Source: Salegentibacter tibetensis (GTDB taxonomy: Bacteria > Bacteroidota > Bacteroidia > Flavobacteriales > Flavobacteriaceae). Taken from it: a DNA stretch of 64,000 nt. Below are positions 9,381 to 17,497 of this stretch, one piece after another; position 1 is the first letter of the stretch; the number at the start of each line of letters is the position of its first letter. Under the pieces are notes generated by a model. That model was not told the origin of the DNA, did not search any database, and was given only the letters and a program-made list of their open reading frames with translations. The DNA is taken from contig NZ_JAIQZA010000001.1 in the NCBI RefSeq assembly GCF_020164485.1, forward strand, positions 124,001 to 188,000, written 5' to 3'. The translations under genes were made by a program, and so were the position numbers.

Positions 9381-10349
9381 CTATTTCGCTGTTTTCAATT
9401 GTTCAGATACACCGTTAAGCATTTCCTTAACCAGGCTTTGTAAGTCAAAATCGTGTTCCCATTGCCAGTCTTTTCTGGCTTCAGAGTCATCTATACTGGA
9501 GGGCCAGGAATCGGCTATTTTTTGACGGAAATCGGGCTCATAAGCAATTTTAAACTCAGGAATTTCCTTTTCAATAGCTTCAGCGAGATCTTTAGGAGTA
9601 AAACTCAGGGCCGAAAGATTATAAGAGGAACGCACCTTTACTTTTTCTGAAGGTGCTTCCATAATATCTACGGTAGCCTTAATCGCATCGTCCATATACA
9701 TCATAGGAAGTCCGGTATTTTCATCTAAAAATGAAGTATAGCTTTTCTTTTTAAGCGCTTCGTGAAAAATCTCTATTGCATAATCTGTAGTTCCGCCGCC
9801 GGGAAGGGTTTTGTAACTTATAATGCCGGGATAACGCAAACTCCTTACATCTACACCGTATTTATCGTGAAAATATTCACACCATCTTTCACCGGTTTGT
9901 TTACTTATCCCGTATACCGTGGAAGGCTCCATGATTGTAGTTTGCGGGGTATCGTTTTTAGGCGTAGTGGGACCAAAAACAGCAATACTTGAGGGCCAGA
10001 AAACTTTTTCTATCTTTTTATCTTTCGCAAAATTAAGGATATGAAAAAGGGAATCCATATTAAGGTTCCAGGCTTTCATAGGGGCTTTTTCAGCAGTGGC
10101 ACTTAACATTGCGGCCATAAGGTAAACTTCAGAAACCCCGTGTTTATTAATAAGAGATTCTATTAAATCAGCATCAGTGGCGTCGGCAATTTCAAAAGGG
10201 CCAGATTCCATAAGCTCCTCGCTGCCTTCCCTAATATCACTAGCCACTACTTTATCATTTCCGTAGAGATCACGTAATTTCAAGGTTAACTCGGTTCCAA
10301 TTTGCCCACAAGCTCCTATAATTAAAATTTTCCCGGCCATCTTATTCAT
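9381..10349 (-). CDS. L-threonine 3-dehydrogenase, SDR (epimerase-like) type
   Basis: Probably oxidises threonine to 2-amino-3-ketobutyrate with NAD+. The protein is an extended short-chain dehydrogenase: nucleotide motif GACGQIG (residues 12-18), catalytic PSSIAVFG and YGISK (Y146, K150). The segments PGGGTTDYAIEIFHEALK and TGLPMMYMDDAI are typical of the epimerase-like threonine dehydrogenases described from cold-adapted Flavobacterium, which is why I prefer this to a sugar epimerase. The KBL partner gene is not adjacent. Start could also be Met-4 (10340), because the -7 box ends at 10357, almost touching the first ATG. Confidence 0.82.
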   Translation of the reverse strand: MNKMAGKILIIGACGQIGTELTLKLRDLYGNDKVVASDIREGSEELMESGPFEIADATDADLIESLINKHGVSEVYLMAAMLSATAEKAPMKAWNLNMDSLFHILNFAKDKKIEKVFWPSSIAVFGPTTPKNDTPQTTIMEPSTVYGISKQTGERWCEYFHDKYGVDVRSLRYPGIISYKTLPGGGTTDYAIEIFHEALKKKSYTSFLDENTGLPMMYMDDAIKATVDIMEAPSEKVKVRSSYNLSALSFTPKDLAEAIEKEIPEFKIAYEPDFRQKIADSWPSSIDDSEARKDWQWEHDFDLQSLVKEMLNGVSEQLKTAK

Positions 10350-10356
10350 TTTTCCG

Positions 10357-10390
10357 CAAATATATTTATTTACACAGAGGTATTTGCAAT
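10357..10390 (-). promoter_or_regulatory. Promoter of threonine dehydrogenase gene
   Basis: On the minus strand, -7 box TATATTTG (10364 to 10357) with ATTG (10390 to 10387) 22 bases upstream as a possible -33 box. Confidence 0.5.
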
Positions 10391-10532
10391 GAAATCGCCA
10401 AAACCTTTCTTTTTATTAGAAATCTTTTATCAAGCCATGGCTTTTAGACTGAATATATCAGAAATTGAAACTCACAGGTAAGGAACAAATACTTAGACCT
10501 GGGAAAGTTATTTAAATTGGAGTAATTTAGAT

Positions 10533-10540
10533 TAACTTTG
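10533..10540 (+). promoter_or_regulatory. -7 box, near-leaderless promoter
   Basis: TAACTTTG ends 7 bases before the ATG at 10548, so transcription would begin at or just before the start codon. Confidence 0.55.
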
Positions 10541-10547
10541 TAGATGT

Positions 10548-11093
10548 ATGAAGAAACCGGTATTTATAATACTTATCCTATTATTTTGGTCCTGTAATGA
10601 AAAATCCAAAACTGAGGACAATTCAGGCAGGCAATTAGATTCTATTACTTTAAACAAGCCTATAGAAACCACTAACCAGGAAATAGTCTTACTTCCTGAA
10701 GCAAGAAAACATGTAATACAATGGCTGGCTTATATTGCGGCACAAAATGAAGTAGACCAGTTAAAAAATTATAACCTGCAACAAACCATAGAAAGTTCGC
10801 GACCTATCTCGCAGGTTATGGAATCCCTTTCGGCCAGTATTCCAGATTCTTTAAGTTCTAATGCGATTAGAGCCCGTGCCAATGTTCTGGCTACCAAAGC
10901 GAAAGTTTTAGAACAACTTTCGCATCGCCGGCGGTTAGATGCCGATGCCATTACTGAGGTTGCCCGTGAAATCCCAGACGAATTCAATAATTTAAAGATT
11001 CAGCTTAATGAGCTTTTCCTGAAAACCCTGGAAGATTTTGAAGATGAGCTGGATGAATTTAGGGTTGAAAGGGATACTATTTCAGCAGAGTAA
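10548..11093 (+). CDS. Putative lipoprotein of unknown function
   Basis: A 181-residue protein. The N-terminal MKKPVFIILILLFWSCNEK is a lipoprotein signal with Cys-16 as the acylation site. The mature part is predicted helical and charged, with an arginine-rich segment (LSHRRRLDADAITEVAREIP) and an acidic C-terminus, which suggests a helical bundle facing the periplasm or surface. I recognise no domain. It stands alone with its own promoter. Confidence 0.75.
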   Translation: MKKPVFIILILLFWSCNEKSKTEDNSGRQLDSITLNKPIETTNQEIVLLPEARKHVIQWLAYIAAQNEVDQLKNYNLQQTIESSRPISQVMESLSASIPDSLSSNAIRARANVLATKAKVLEQLSHRRRLDADAITEVAREIPDEFNNLKIQLNELFLKTLEDFEDELDEFRVERDTISAE

Positions 11094-11150
11094 CTTGCCC
11101 CCTATTCTTTATTTAGAAATACCTAAAAATTTGGTGGCTTCAATCAGGAA

Positions 11151-11193
11151 CCTCGGGGCAATCCCGCCTGAATGATTCGGGCAGGCCTCGGGG
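11151..11193. repeat. Hairpin repeat flanked by CCTCGGGG direct repeats
   Basis: Two CCTCGGGG copies (11151-11158, 11186-11193) flank CCCGCCTGAATGATTCGGGC + AGG (11163-11185), a hairpin-forming unit of the same kind as 3443-3464 (CCCGCCTGAACGGACGGGCA + GG). Confidence 0.5.
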
Positions 11194-11231
11194 AATTAAA
11201 CCCTCAATGAGGGATTAAAAAAATTATCAGA

Positions 11232-11714
11232 ATGAAAATGAATATAGCACTGTTTTTTCTAATGTTCAGTATAGGAATATCTGCGCAGGAAAAATCTAAT
11301 ATAGATACCGTTCTAACCCAATGGCACAATACCGCTGCGGAAGCTGATTTTGATAAGTATTTCAGCTTAATGACCGAAGACGGCATTTTTATAGGTACCG
11401 ATGCTACCGAAAACTGGCAGAACGATGATTTTCGGGAATTTTCAAAACCTTATTTTGATCGTGGAAAAGCCTGGAATTTCACAAATCTGGAACGCAATAT
11501 CTATACGCAAGAAAATAGCAAAATCGCCTGGTTTGATGAGTTGCTGGACACACAAATGGGCATTTGCCGCGGCTCTGGAGTGCTTCATAAAACTGAAGAA
11601 GGCTGGAAAATTGTACATTATGTACTTTCTATCACGATCCCAAACGAGAACGTGGAAAAAGTAACTAGGCTAAAGAAAGAATTTGATCAAAAATTAATCA
11701 ATGAAATTGATTAA
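11232..11714 (+). CDS. Secreted SnoaL-like (NTF2-fold) protein
   Basis: A 160-residue protein with a signal peptide (cleavage near ISAQEKS). The mature domain has the NTF2-like/DUF4440 pattern: helix VLTQWHNTAAEADFDKYFSL, then MTEDGIFIGTDATENW, the central AWFDELLDTQMGICRGSGVL strands and GWKIVHYVLSITIPN near the end. Such domains bind small ligands or act as small isomerase or hydrolase scaffolds; no specific activity can be inferred. It stands alone, with repeat-derived sequence directly upstream. Confidence 0.8.
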   Translation: MKMNIALFFLMFSIGISAQEKSNIDTVLTQWHNTAAEADFDKYFSLMTEDGIFIGTDATENWQNDDFREFSKPYFDRGKAWNFTNLERNIYTQENSKIAWFDELLDTQMGICRGSGVLHKTEEGWKIVHYVLSITIPNENVEKVTRLKKEFDQKLINEID

Positions 11715-11849
11715 ACTTCACAGAAATAGTGTTAGGAATTGCATCCAGACTATGAAATTCAATTCGTTTATAGCTTCAAATAATCTTCGGCTAAATAGCC
11801 TATTTTTTAGTACTTTAGCGCGATAATTCATAATAATCTTAAACCACAC

Positions 11850-13916
11850 ATGAAAAAAATAACGAATGTGCTCTTTTTATCGATTTTGGGAGCTGCAACT
11901 ATTACAAGTTGTCAAAACGACGATAAAGAAAGTAAAAAAGAAGAGGTGCACGGTATTAACCTAGCCTATATGGACACTACCGTTACACCTCAAGAAGATT
12001 TCTTTAGATATGTAAACGGAAAATGGGTAGATTCTACCGAAATCCCTTCAGACCAAACTACCTGGGGAAGTTTTATGGAATTGCGTGAGCGTACCGATGA
12101 GGATGCGATGGCGATTTTAGAAGGTGCTTCTGCAAACGACAGTTTAGATCCGTCAAGCGACCAGGCCAAAGCCGTTTACCTTTATAATACAATTATGGAT
12201 ACCGTTGCCCGAAATGAAAAAGGCGTGGAACCGGTAAAACCATATTTAGCCAAAGTAAATGCTATTGAAGATAAAGAAGACTTACAGGAATTCCTTACCG
12301 AAATGCAAGAATACGGCGGTGCCGGATTTTTCTCTTTCGGAGTTCGTGCAGACGCAAAGAACAGTAATATGAACGCTGCATACCTTTATCCTGCAGGATT
12401 AGGTTTACCAGATCGTGATTACTACGTTGCCGATGACTCAGATTCCAAAGAAAAAAGAGAAAAATACAAGCAACACATCACCAGGATGCTTCAATATATA
12501 GAGTATTCTGAAGTAGAAGCTGCAGCAGCCGCAGAGCGTATTCTTGCTTTTGAAACCAGCCTTGCAGAACCTCAACTGGATAAAGTAGAGCGTCGTGATG
12601 CGCGTAATACTTATAATCCAAGAACAGTAGCTGAGCTTAAAAATATGGTTCCTGCGATTGAGTGGGATACTTATTTTGAAGAAATTGGAGCTACAGATCT
12701 TGATACCATTATCGTTGCTCAACCAAAATATATGGAATCCCTTCAGGGTATTTTCGCTGAAAATTCTGTTGAAGATTGGAAAGATTATTTGAAGTGGAGC
12801 ATTTTCAACGATGCAGCCAGCACGCTTTCTACAGAAATTGAAGAAGCTAACTGGGAGTTCTACAGTAAGACTTTGCAAGGTGCGCAGGAGCAACGCCCAA
12901 GAAAAGAACGTGCTTTACAGACTGTAAACGGTACTGTAGGTGAAGCTTTAGGTAAATTATATGTAGACAAACATTTCCCGGCTGAAGCTAAAGAAAAAGC
13001 TCAGGAAATGATCTCTAATCTTATTAAGGCTTACGAGAACAGGATAGACAACCTAAGCTGGATGGGTGAAGAAACCAAGAAAAAAGCGAAAGAAAAACTG
13101 GGGACCACTACTATTAAAGTTGGTTATCCAGATGAGTGGAAAGACTACAGCGATCTTGAAATTGTAAAAGTTGAAGATGGTGGATCTTATTTCCAGAATA
13201 TGATGAACTCCAGCAAATGGAGAGTAGCCGATAATATGACCGATCTTGGCCAGCCGGTAGACAAAACCGAATGGTTTATGCCTCCGCAAACCGTAAACGC
13301 ATATTACAACCCAAGCTATAACGAAATTGTATTTCCGGCGGCTATTCTTCAGCCACCGTTTTACGATTACAAAGCCGATGCGGCTGTAAATTACGGCGGA
13401 ATTGGGGCAGTAATTGGCCATGAGATCTCTCACGGGTTTGACGATAGCGGCTCCCGTTTTGATGCTGAAGGAAACCTGAATAACTGGTGGACAGATGAAG
13501 ACCTTGAGCAATTTGAAGCGCTTGGAAAAGACCTTGCAGATCAATACAGCAACATTGAAGTTTTAGACAGTGTTTTTATTAACGGTCAATTTACTTTAGG
13601 TGAAAATATAGGTGACCTTGGTGGCGTTAATGCGGCATACGACGGATTACAAATTCATTTAGAAGAACACGGAGATCCGGGTAAAATAGATGGATTTACG
13701 CCAGAAGAACGTTTCTTTATGTCCTGGGCTACTGTTTGGAGAACAAAAATGCGTGACGAAGCCTTAAAAAACAGGATCAAGACCGATCCGCATTCTCCGG
13801 GAATGTACAGAGCTTACGTACCACTTCAAAATATCGATGCTTTTTATACCACATTTAATATTGAAGAAGGGGATAAAATGTATGTAGCTCCAGAAGATCG
13901 AGTAAAAATCTGGTAA
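11850..13916 (+). CDS. pepO: M13-family zinc metallopeptidase (neprilysin/PepO-like), lipoprotein
   Basis: A 688-residue oligopeptidase, probably anchored in the envelope: the signal ends in TITSC, a lipobox. Zinc site: HEISH (about residues 524-528) with the third ligand in ENIGDLGG (about 585). The N-terminal M13 domain (DTTVTPQEDFFRYVNGKW) and C-terminal FFMSWATVWRTKMRDEALK with substrate-binding NAYYNPSYNEIVFPA are complete. It would cleave short peptides outside the cytoplasm. Single gene with a terminator. Confidence 0.95.
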   Translation: MKKITNVLFLSILGAATITSCQNDDKESKKEEVHGINLAYMDTTVTPQEDFFRYVNGKWVDSTEIPSDQTTWGSFMELRERTDEDAMAILEGASANDSLDPSSDQAKAVYLYNTIMDTVARNEKGVEPVKPYLAKVNAIEDKEDLQEFLTEMQEYGGAGFFSFGVRADAKNSNMNAAYLYPAGLGLPDRDYYVADDSDSKEKREKYKQHITRMLQYIEYSEVEAAAAAERILAFETSLAEPQLDKVERRDARNTYNPRTVAELKNMVPAIEWDTYFEEIGATDLDTIIVAQPKYMESLQGIFAENSVEDWKDYLKWSIFNDAASTLSTEIEEANWEFYSKTLQGAQEQRPRKERALQTVNGTVGEALGKLYVDKHFPAEAKEKAQEMISNLIKAYENRIDNLSWMGEETKKKAKEKLGTTTIKVGYPDEWKDYSDLEIVKVEDGGSYFQNMMNSSKWRVADNMTDLGQPVDKTEWFMPPQTVNAYYNPSYNEIVFPAAILQPPFYDYKADAAVNYGGIGAVIGHEISHGFDDSGSRFDAEGNLNNWWTDEDLEQFEALGKDLADQYSNIEVLDSVFINGQFTLGENIGDLGGVNAAYDGLQIHLEEHGDPGKIDGFTPEERFFMSWATVWRTKMRDEALKNRIKTDPHSPGMYRAYVPLQNIDAFYTTFNIEEGDKMYVAPEDRVKIW

Positions 13917-13950
13917 TAAATTTCTTCGGAAATCTTATAAAATGATAAAT

Positions 13951-13990
13951 CTCACAGTTACGATTTGAATCGGAACTGTGAGGTTTTTTT
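13951..13990 (+). terminator. Terminator after M13 peptidase
   Basis: CTCACAGTT (13951-13959) pairs with AACTGTGAG (13974-13982); an inner CGATT/AATCG pair extends the stem; seven T follow. Confidence 0.85.
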
Positions 13991-14005
13991 ATTCTAATAA
14001 TGCTC

Positions 14006-14369
14006 TTACTCAAAATGCAGAAAAGCATCTTCAAGATGTTCTACCTGTATTCCTGCCTTATTTTTTATAATCGCAACAATATCAAACCGCACTTCCAGGT
14101 CTAATTGATTATCATTTAAAAAAAAAATCGGCAGCCTTTACGAGCTGCCGAATTTGTTTAGGCTTTACAAAACTTTGTGGGTCCCCAAAATCAGGAGTGC
14201 TTCTTGTTTTTACTTCTACTACCACCAAAGTGTTATGCTTCCGGGCTAAAATGTCTATTTCCGCTTTGTTATAAACATAATTTTCAGCCAGAATTTCATA
14301 ACCTTGTTTTATAAGGTGTTTCACAGCGAGGCGTTCACCCAATTCCCCCAAAGCATTATGCTTAGCCAT
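14006..14369 (-). pseudogene. yraN: YraN (UPF0102) family nuclease-like protein, frameshifted
   Basis: YraN-family proteins have a Holliday-junction-resolvase/endonuclease-like fold. The first 85 codons read well (GELGERLAVKHLIKQGYEIL, then AEIDILARKHNTLVVVEVKTR with the D and ExK residues of the fold) and stop at 14112. The stop follows a run of ten A/T (14118-14127). Dropping one base restores a frame reading DNQLDLEVRFDIVAI...VEHLEDAFLHFE and ending at 14006, giving about 120 residues, the normal family length. So this is either a recent frameshift, slippage or a sequencing error. The short product would lack the C-terminal strand. Confidence 0.82.
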
Positions 14370-14427
14370 AAGTGAATTTAGGTTTTATTCAAGATTTTTA
14401 AACCGGGGGGTTTCCTGTAAAAAACAA

Positions 14428-14997
14428 CTAATTCATCAACATAATGCTGGTTACTTTTAGGTTCAGTTTTTCAATTTCTTCTTCACTTGCTTCTATAATG
14501 CGGTCCCCGTAAAACTTATCGGCAACTTCTCCCTCAGGCGCGAGAAACACTCTCAGGTTTGAATTTTCAAGTTTTCCATCGTTCCACATCACAGCGCCGC
14601 CGTAATCCCATCCAAATCCATAAAACGAAATCTCTTTTCCGTTAATTTGATTCAGAGCTTCATAGGGAGTTCCAATTTCAATTCCTTCAGCAGATTTCCA
14701 TTTTCCCTTTTCAGAAAACCGAATATCAAAAATTTCCTCACGTTCCTCAGTTTTCCAGGTAACATGCAATTCATCCGGACTATCTGGATACATGACTGTA
14801 TATGCCCTTTCTACCGATCCTTCTTCAAACAACCCGGAATCTTCATACATATTTGCATCAGGATAATTTTCATTCAACTCTTCAGCATCAAAATCTGTAA
14901 GGTTTTCAGCTACAAATTTATCTTTAGACATTTTGCTATTAGAACTTCCGCAGGCCGCGAGAGTAAGTACAACAATTATTAAGCTTAATTTTTTCAT
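14428..14997 (-). CDS. Putative lipoprotein, unknown function
   Basis: A 189-residue protein starting MKKLSLIIVVLTLAACGSS, a clear lipoprotein signal (LAAC). The mature part has alternating strands (AYTVMYPDSPDELHVTWKTE, EIFDIRFSEKGKWKSAEGIE) and IEIGTPYEALNQINGKEISF, which resembles the 'start-of-domain' pattern of small beta-rich periplasmic proteins. No domain name can be given. It is about 60 bases upstream of yraN on the same strand; cotranscription is possible. Confidence 0.75.
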   Translation of the reverse strand: MKKLSLIIVVLTLAACGSSNSKMSKDKFVAENLTDFDAEELNENYPDANMYEDSGLFEEGSVERAYTVMYPDSPDELHVTWKTEEREEIFDIRFSEKGKWKSAEGIEIGTPYEALNQINGKEISFYGFGWDYGGAVMWNDGKLENSNLRVFLAPEGEVADKFYGDRIIEASEEEIEKLNLKVTSIMLMN

Positions 14998-15134
14998 CTG
15001 TTGGTTAGGTTTTATTTCCGAATATATTTATTTCAATAATCCTATCGGAAGATTTTAAAGGCTAAAATGAGGAACATTTACTTTAGTCGCCCTGTGTTTT
15101 ACAAGAATTTAACGCGTATTTTTAAGGAGTTGCT

Positions 15135-15142
15135 TACCTTTG
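15135..15142 (+). promoter_or_regulatory. -7 box of metG promoter
   Basis: TACCTTTG matches TAnnTTTG, 25 bases before the metG ATG. Confidence 0.55.
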
Positions 15143-15167
15143 CGCCTTCATAAAAGTTATACGATAA

Positions 15168-17255
15168 ATGAGCAATACTCCACAGCGATACACCATTACC
15201 GCAGCATTACCATACACCAACGGCCCCCTACATATTGGGCATCTTGCCGGTGTTTATGTCCCAGCCGATATTTATGCCCGCTATTTGCGAATGCAGGGCA
15301 ATGATGTTGCTTTTGTTTGCGGAAGTGATGAGCACGGAGTACCAATTACCATAAAAGCAAAAAAAGAGGGAGTTACCCCGCAGGATATCGTTGATAAATA
15401 CGACGGAATTATCAGAAAATCTTTTAAAGATTTCGGGGTTTCTTTTGATAATTACTCCAGGACTTCAGCAAAAGTTCACCATGATACAGCTTCGGCTTTT
15501 TTCAAAAAAATGTATGAAGACGGAAAGTTTATTGAAGAAACAACCCAGCAACTTTACGATGAAAAAGCAGGGCAATTTCTTGCCGATAGATTTGTGACTG
15601 GAACCTGCCCAAAATGTGGGAACGAAGAAGCCTACGGTGACCAGTGTGAAAGCTGCGGAACTTCGTTAAACGCCACCGATCTTATTAATCCTAAGTCGGC
15701 AATCACAGGTGAAATTCCTAGTTTAAAAGAAACCCGCCACTGGTTTTTACCTTTAGACCAATACCAGGAATGGCTGGACGAATGGATCGTAAAAGGCCAT
15801 GCGCACGATTGGAAAAGCAATGTACACGGACAAGTGAAATCCTGGTTAAACGATGGTTTACGCGCCCGTGCTGTAACCCGCGATTTAGACTGGGGAATTC
15901 CAGTTCCTGTAGAAGGCGGTGACGGCAAAGTGCTTTACGTTTGGTTCGATGCACCTATTGGCTATATTTCTTCTACCAAAGAATGGGCCGAGCGCGAAGG
16001 CAAAGACTGGGAGCCATACTGGAAAGACGAGAATACGAAACTCGTACATTTTATAGGAAAAGATAACATCGTTTTTCACTGTATTATTTTCCCGGTGATG
16101 CTGAAAGCACACGGCGAATACATTTTGCCAGAAAATGTTCCGGCAAACGAATTTCTTAATTTGGAAGGGAAAAAACTTTCTACTTCCAAAAACTGGGCGG
16201 TTTGGTTGCACGAATACCTTGAGGAATTTCCAAATCAGCAGGATGTTTTGCGTTACGTTTTAACAGCAAATGCCCCGGAAGCCAAAGACAACGATTTTAC
16301 CTGGAAAGATTTTCAGGCTCGTAACAATAACGAATTGGTTGCTATTTTCGGGAACTTTATTAACCGCGTGGTGGTATTGACCAATAAGTATTACTCCGGA
16401 ATTGTTCCAAAGCCACATGATTATTCTGAAGTGGACGAGCAAACTATTGCGGAACTAAAAGCTTACCCCGCGGTTATTGCAAGTTCTATTGAAAAATACC
16501 GTTTTCGTGAAGCCCAGGGGGAATTGATGAATCTGGCCCGCTTAGGAAACAAATATTTAGCCGATGAAGAACCCTGGAAACTGATTAAAACTGATGAAGA
16601 AAGGGTAAAAACCGTTATGTACGTGGCTTTGCAAATCGCTTCGGCTTTAGCGACTTTAAGCGAACCGTTTTTGCCATTTTCATCGGTAAAACTTCAAAAA
16701 ATGCTGAATTTCACTGATGCTGAAAGTAAACTTTCCGGGGAAGAATTTTCTCAGTGGGACAAAATTTCCACCAGGGATTCTTTACTCCCGGCAGGGCACC
16801 AAATTGGAAAAGCAAAATTGCTTTTCAGTAAAATAGAAGACTCACAAATGCAGGAACAATTGGATAAACTGGAAGCTACAAAAACCGCAAACGCGGCCGA
16901 GAACAATAAGCTAGAACCACAAAAAGAAACTGCTACTTTTGAAGATTTCATCAAAATGGATTTGCGTGTGGGGACCATAATCGAAGCCCATAAAATGCCC
17001 AAAACCAAAAAACTGATGGTAATTAAGGTAGATACCGGTTTAGATAAAAGAACCGTAGTTTCAGGAATTGCCGAGCATTACAAAGCAGAAGAAATTATAG
17101 GAAAAAAAGTAACCGTTTTAGCTAATCTAGCACCAAGAAAACTTCGCGGTGTGGAAAGCGAGGGAATGATCTTAATGACAGAGAATTCAGCCGGAAAACT
17201 GGTATTTGTTAACCCTGATGAAGATGGTGTAAAACCGGGGACGACGATAAATTAG
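15168..17255 (+). CDS. metG: Methionine--tRNA ligase with C-terminal tRNA-binding domain
   Basis: Charges initiator and elongator tRNA-Met. Class I synthetase: HIGH at residues 22-25, zinc knuckle [18 protein letters not shown] (about 147-164), KMSKS-type loop KLSTSKNW (about 335-343), then the helical anticodon domain. Residues about 590-695 form the EMAP-II-like tRNA-binding domain ([20 protein letters not shown]), which drives dimerisation and tRNA binding in this family. Length (695) is normal for the two-domain type. Own promoter and terminator. Confidence 0.98.
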   Translation: MSNTPQRYTITAALPYTNGPLHIGHLAGVYVPADIYARYLRMQGNDVAFVCGSDEHGVPITIKAKKEGVTPQDIVDKYDGIIRKSFKDFGVSFDNYSRTSAKVHHDTASAFFKKMYEDGKFIEETTQQLYDEKAGQFLADRFVTGTCPKCGNEEAYGDQCESCGTSLNATDLINPKSAITGEIPSLKETRHWFLPLDQYQEWLDEWIVKGHAHDWKSNVHGQVKSWLNDGLRARAVTRDLDWGIPVPVEGGDGKVLYVWFDAPIGYISSTKEWAEREGKDWEPYWKDENTKLVHFIGKDNIVFHCIIFPVMLKAHGEYILPENVPANEFLNLEGKKLSTSKNWAVWLHEYLEEFPNQQDVLRYVLTANAPEAKDNDFTWKDFQARNNNELVAIFGNFINRVVVLTNKYYSGIVPKPHDYSEVDEQTIAELKAYPAVIASSIEKYRFREAQGELMNLARLGNKYLADEEPWKLIKTDEERVKTVMYVALQIASALATLSEPFLPFSSVKLQKMLNFTDAESKLSGEEFSQWDKISTRDSLLPAGHQIGKAKLLFSKIEDSQMQEQLDKLEATKTANAAENNKLEPQKETATFEDFIKMDLRVGTIIEAHKMPKTKKLMVIKVDTGLDKRTVVSGIAEHYKAEEIIGKKVTVLANLAPRKLRGVESEGMILMTENSAGKLVFVNPDEDGVKPGTTIN

Positions 17256-17282
17256 CAGTTACTATTATAAAACTTACAGCTT

Positions 17283-17336
17283 AACCTTTAGCTTTCTGAA
17301 AATAAATTATTCATCACAAAGCTAAAGGTTTTTTAT
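17283..17336 (+). terminator. Terminator after metG
   Basis: 13-bp perfect stem AACCTTTAGCTTT (17283-17295) / AAAGCTAAAGGTT (17318-17330), 22-base loop, then T run. Confidence 0.85.
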
Positions 17337-17497
17337 TTCCTAATTATTTAAGGAATCAAAATAAATAACACAATTTCCTTACCTATACCTATTTAAAACC
17401 ACTTAATTATTAATTTTTTGTGCATAATCACAAGAAATATATAATTTCGGTATATTGTTTGATGAGATTTTAAAGATTCATCAATAAAACCGCTTTT

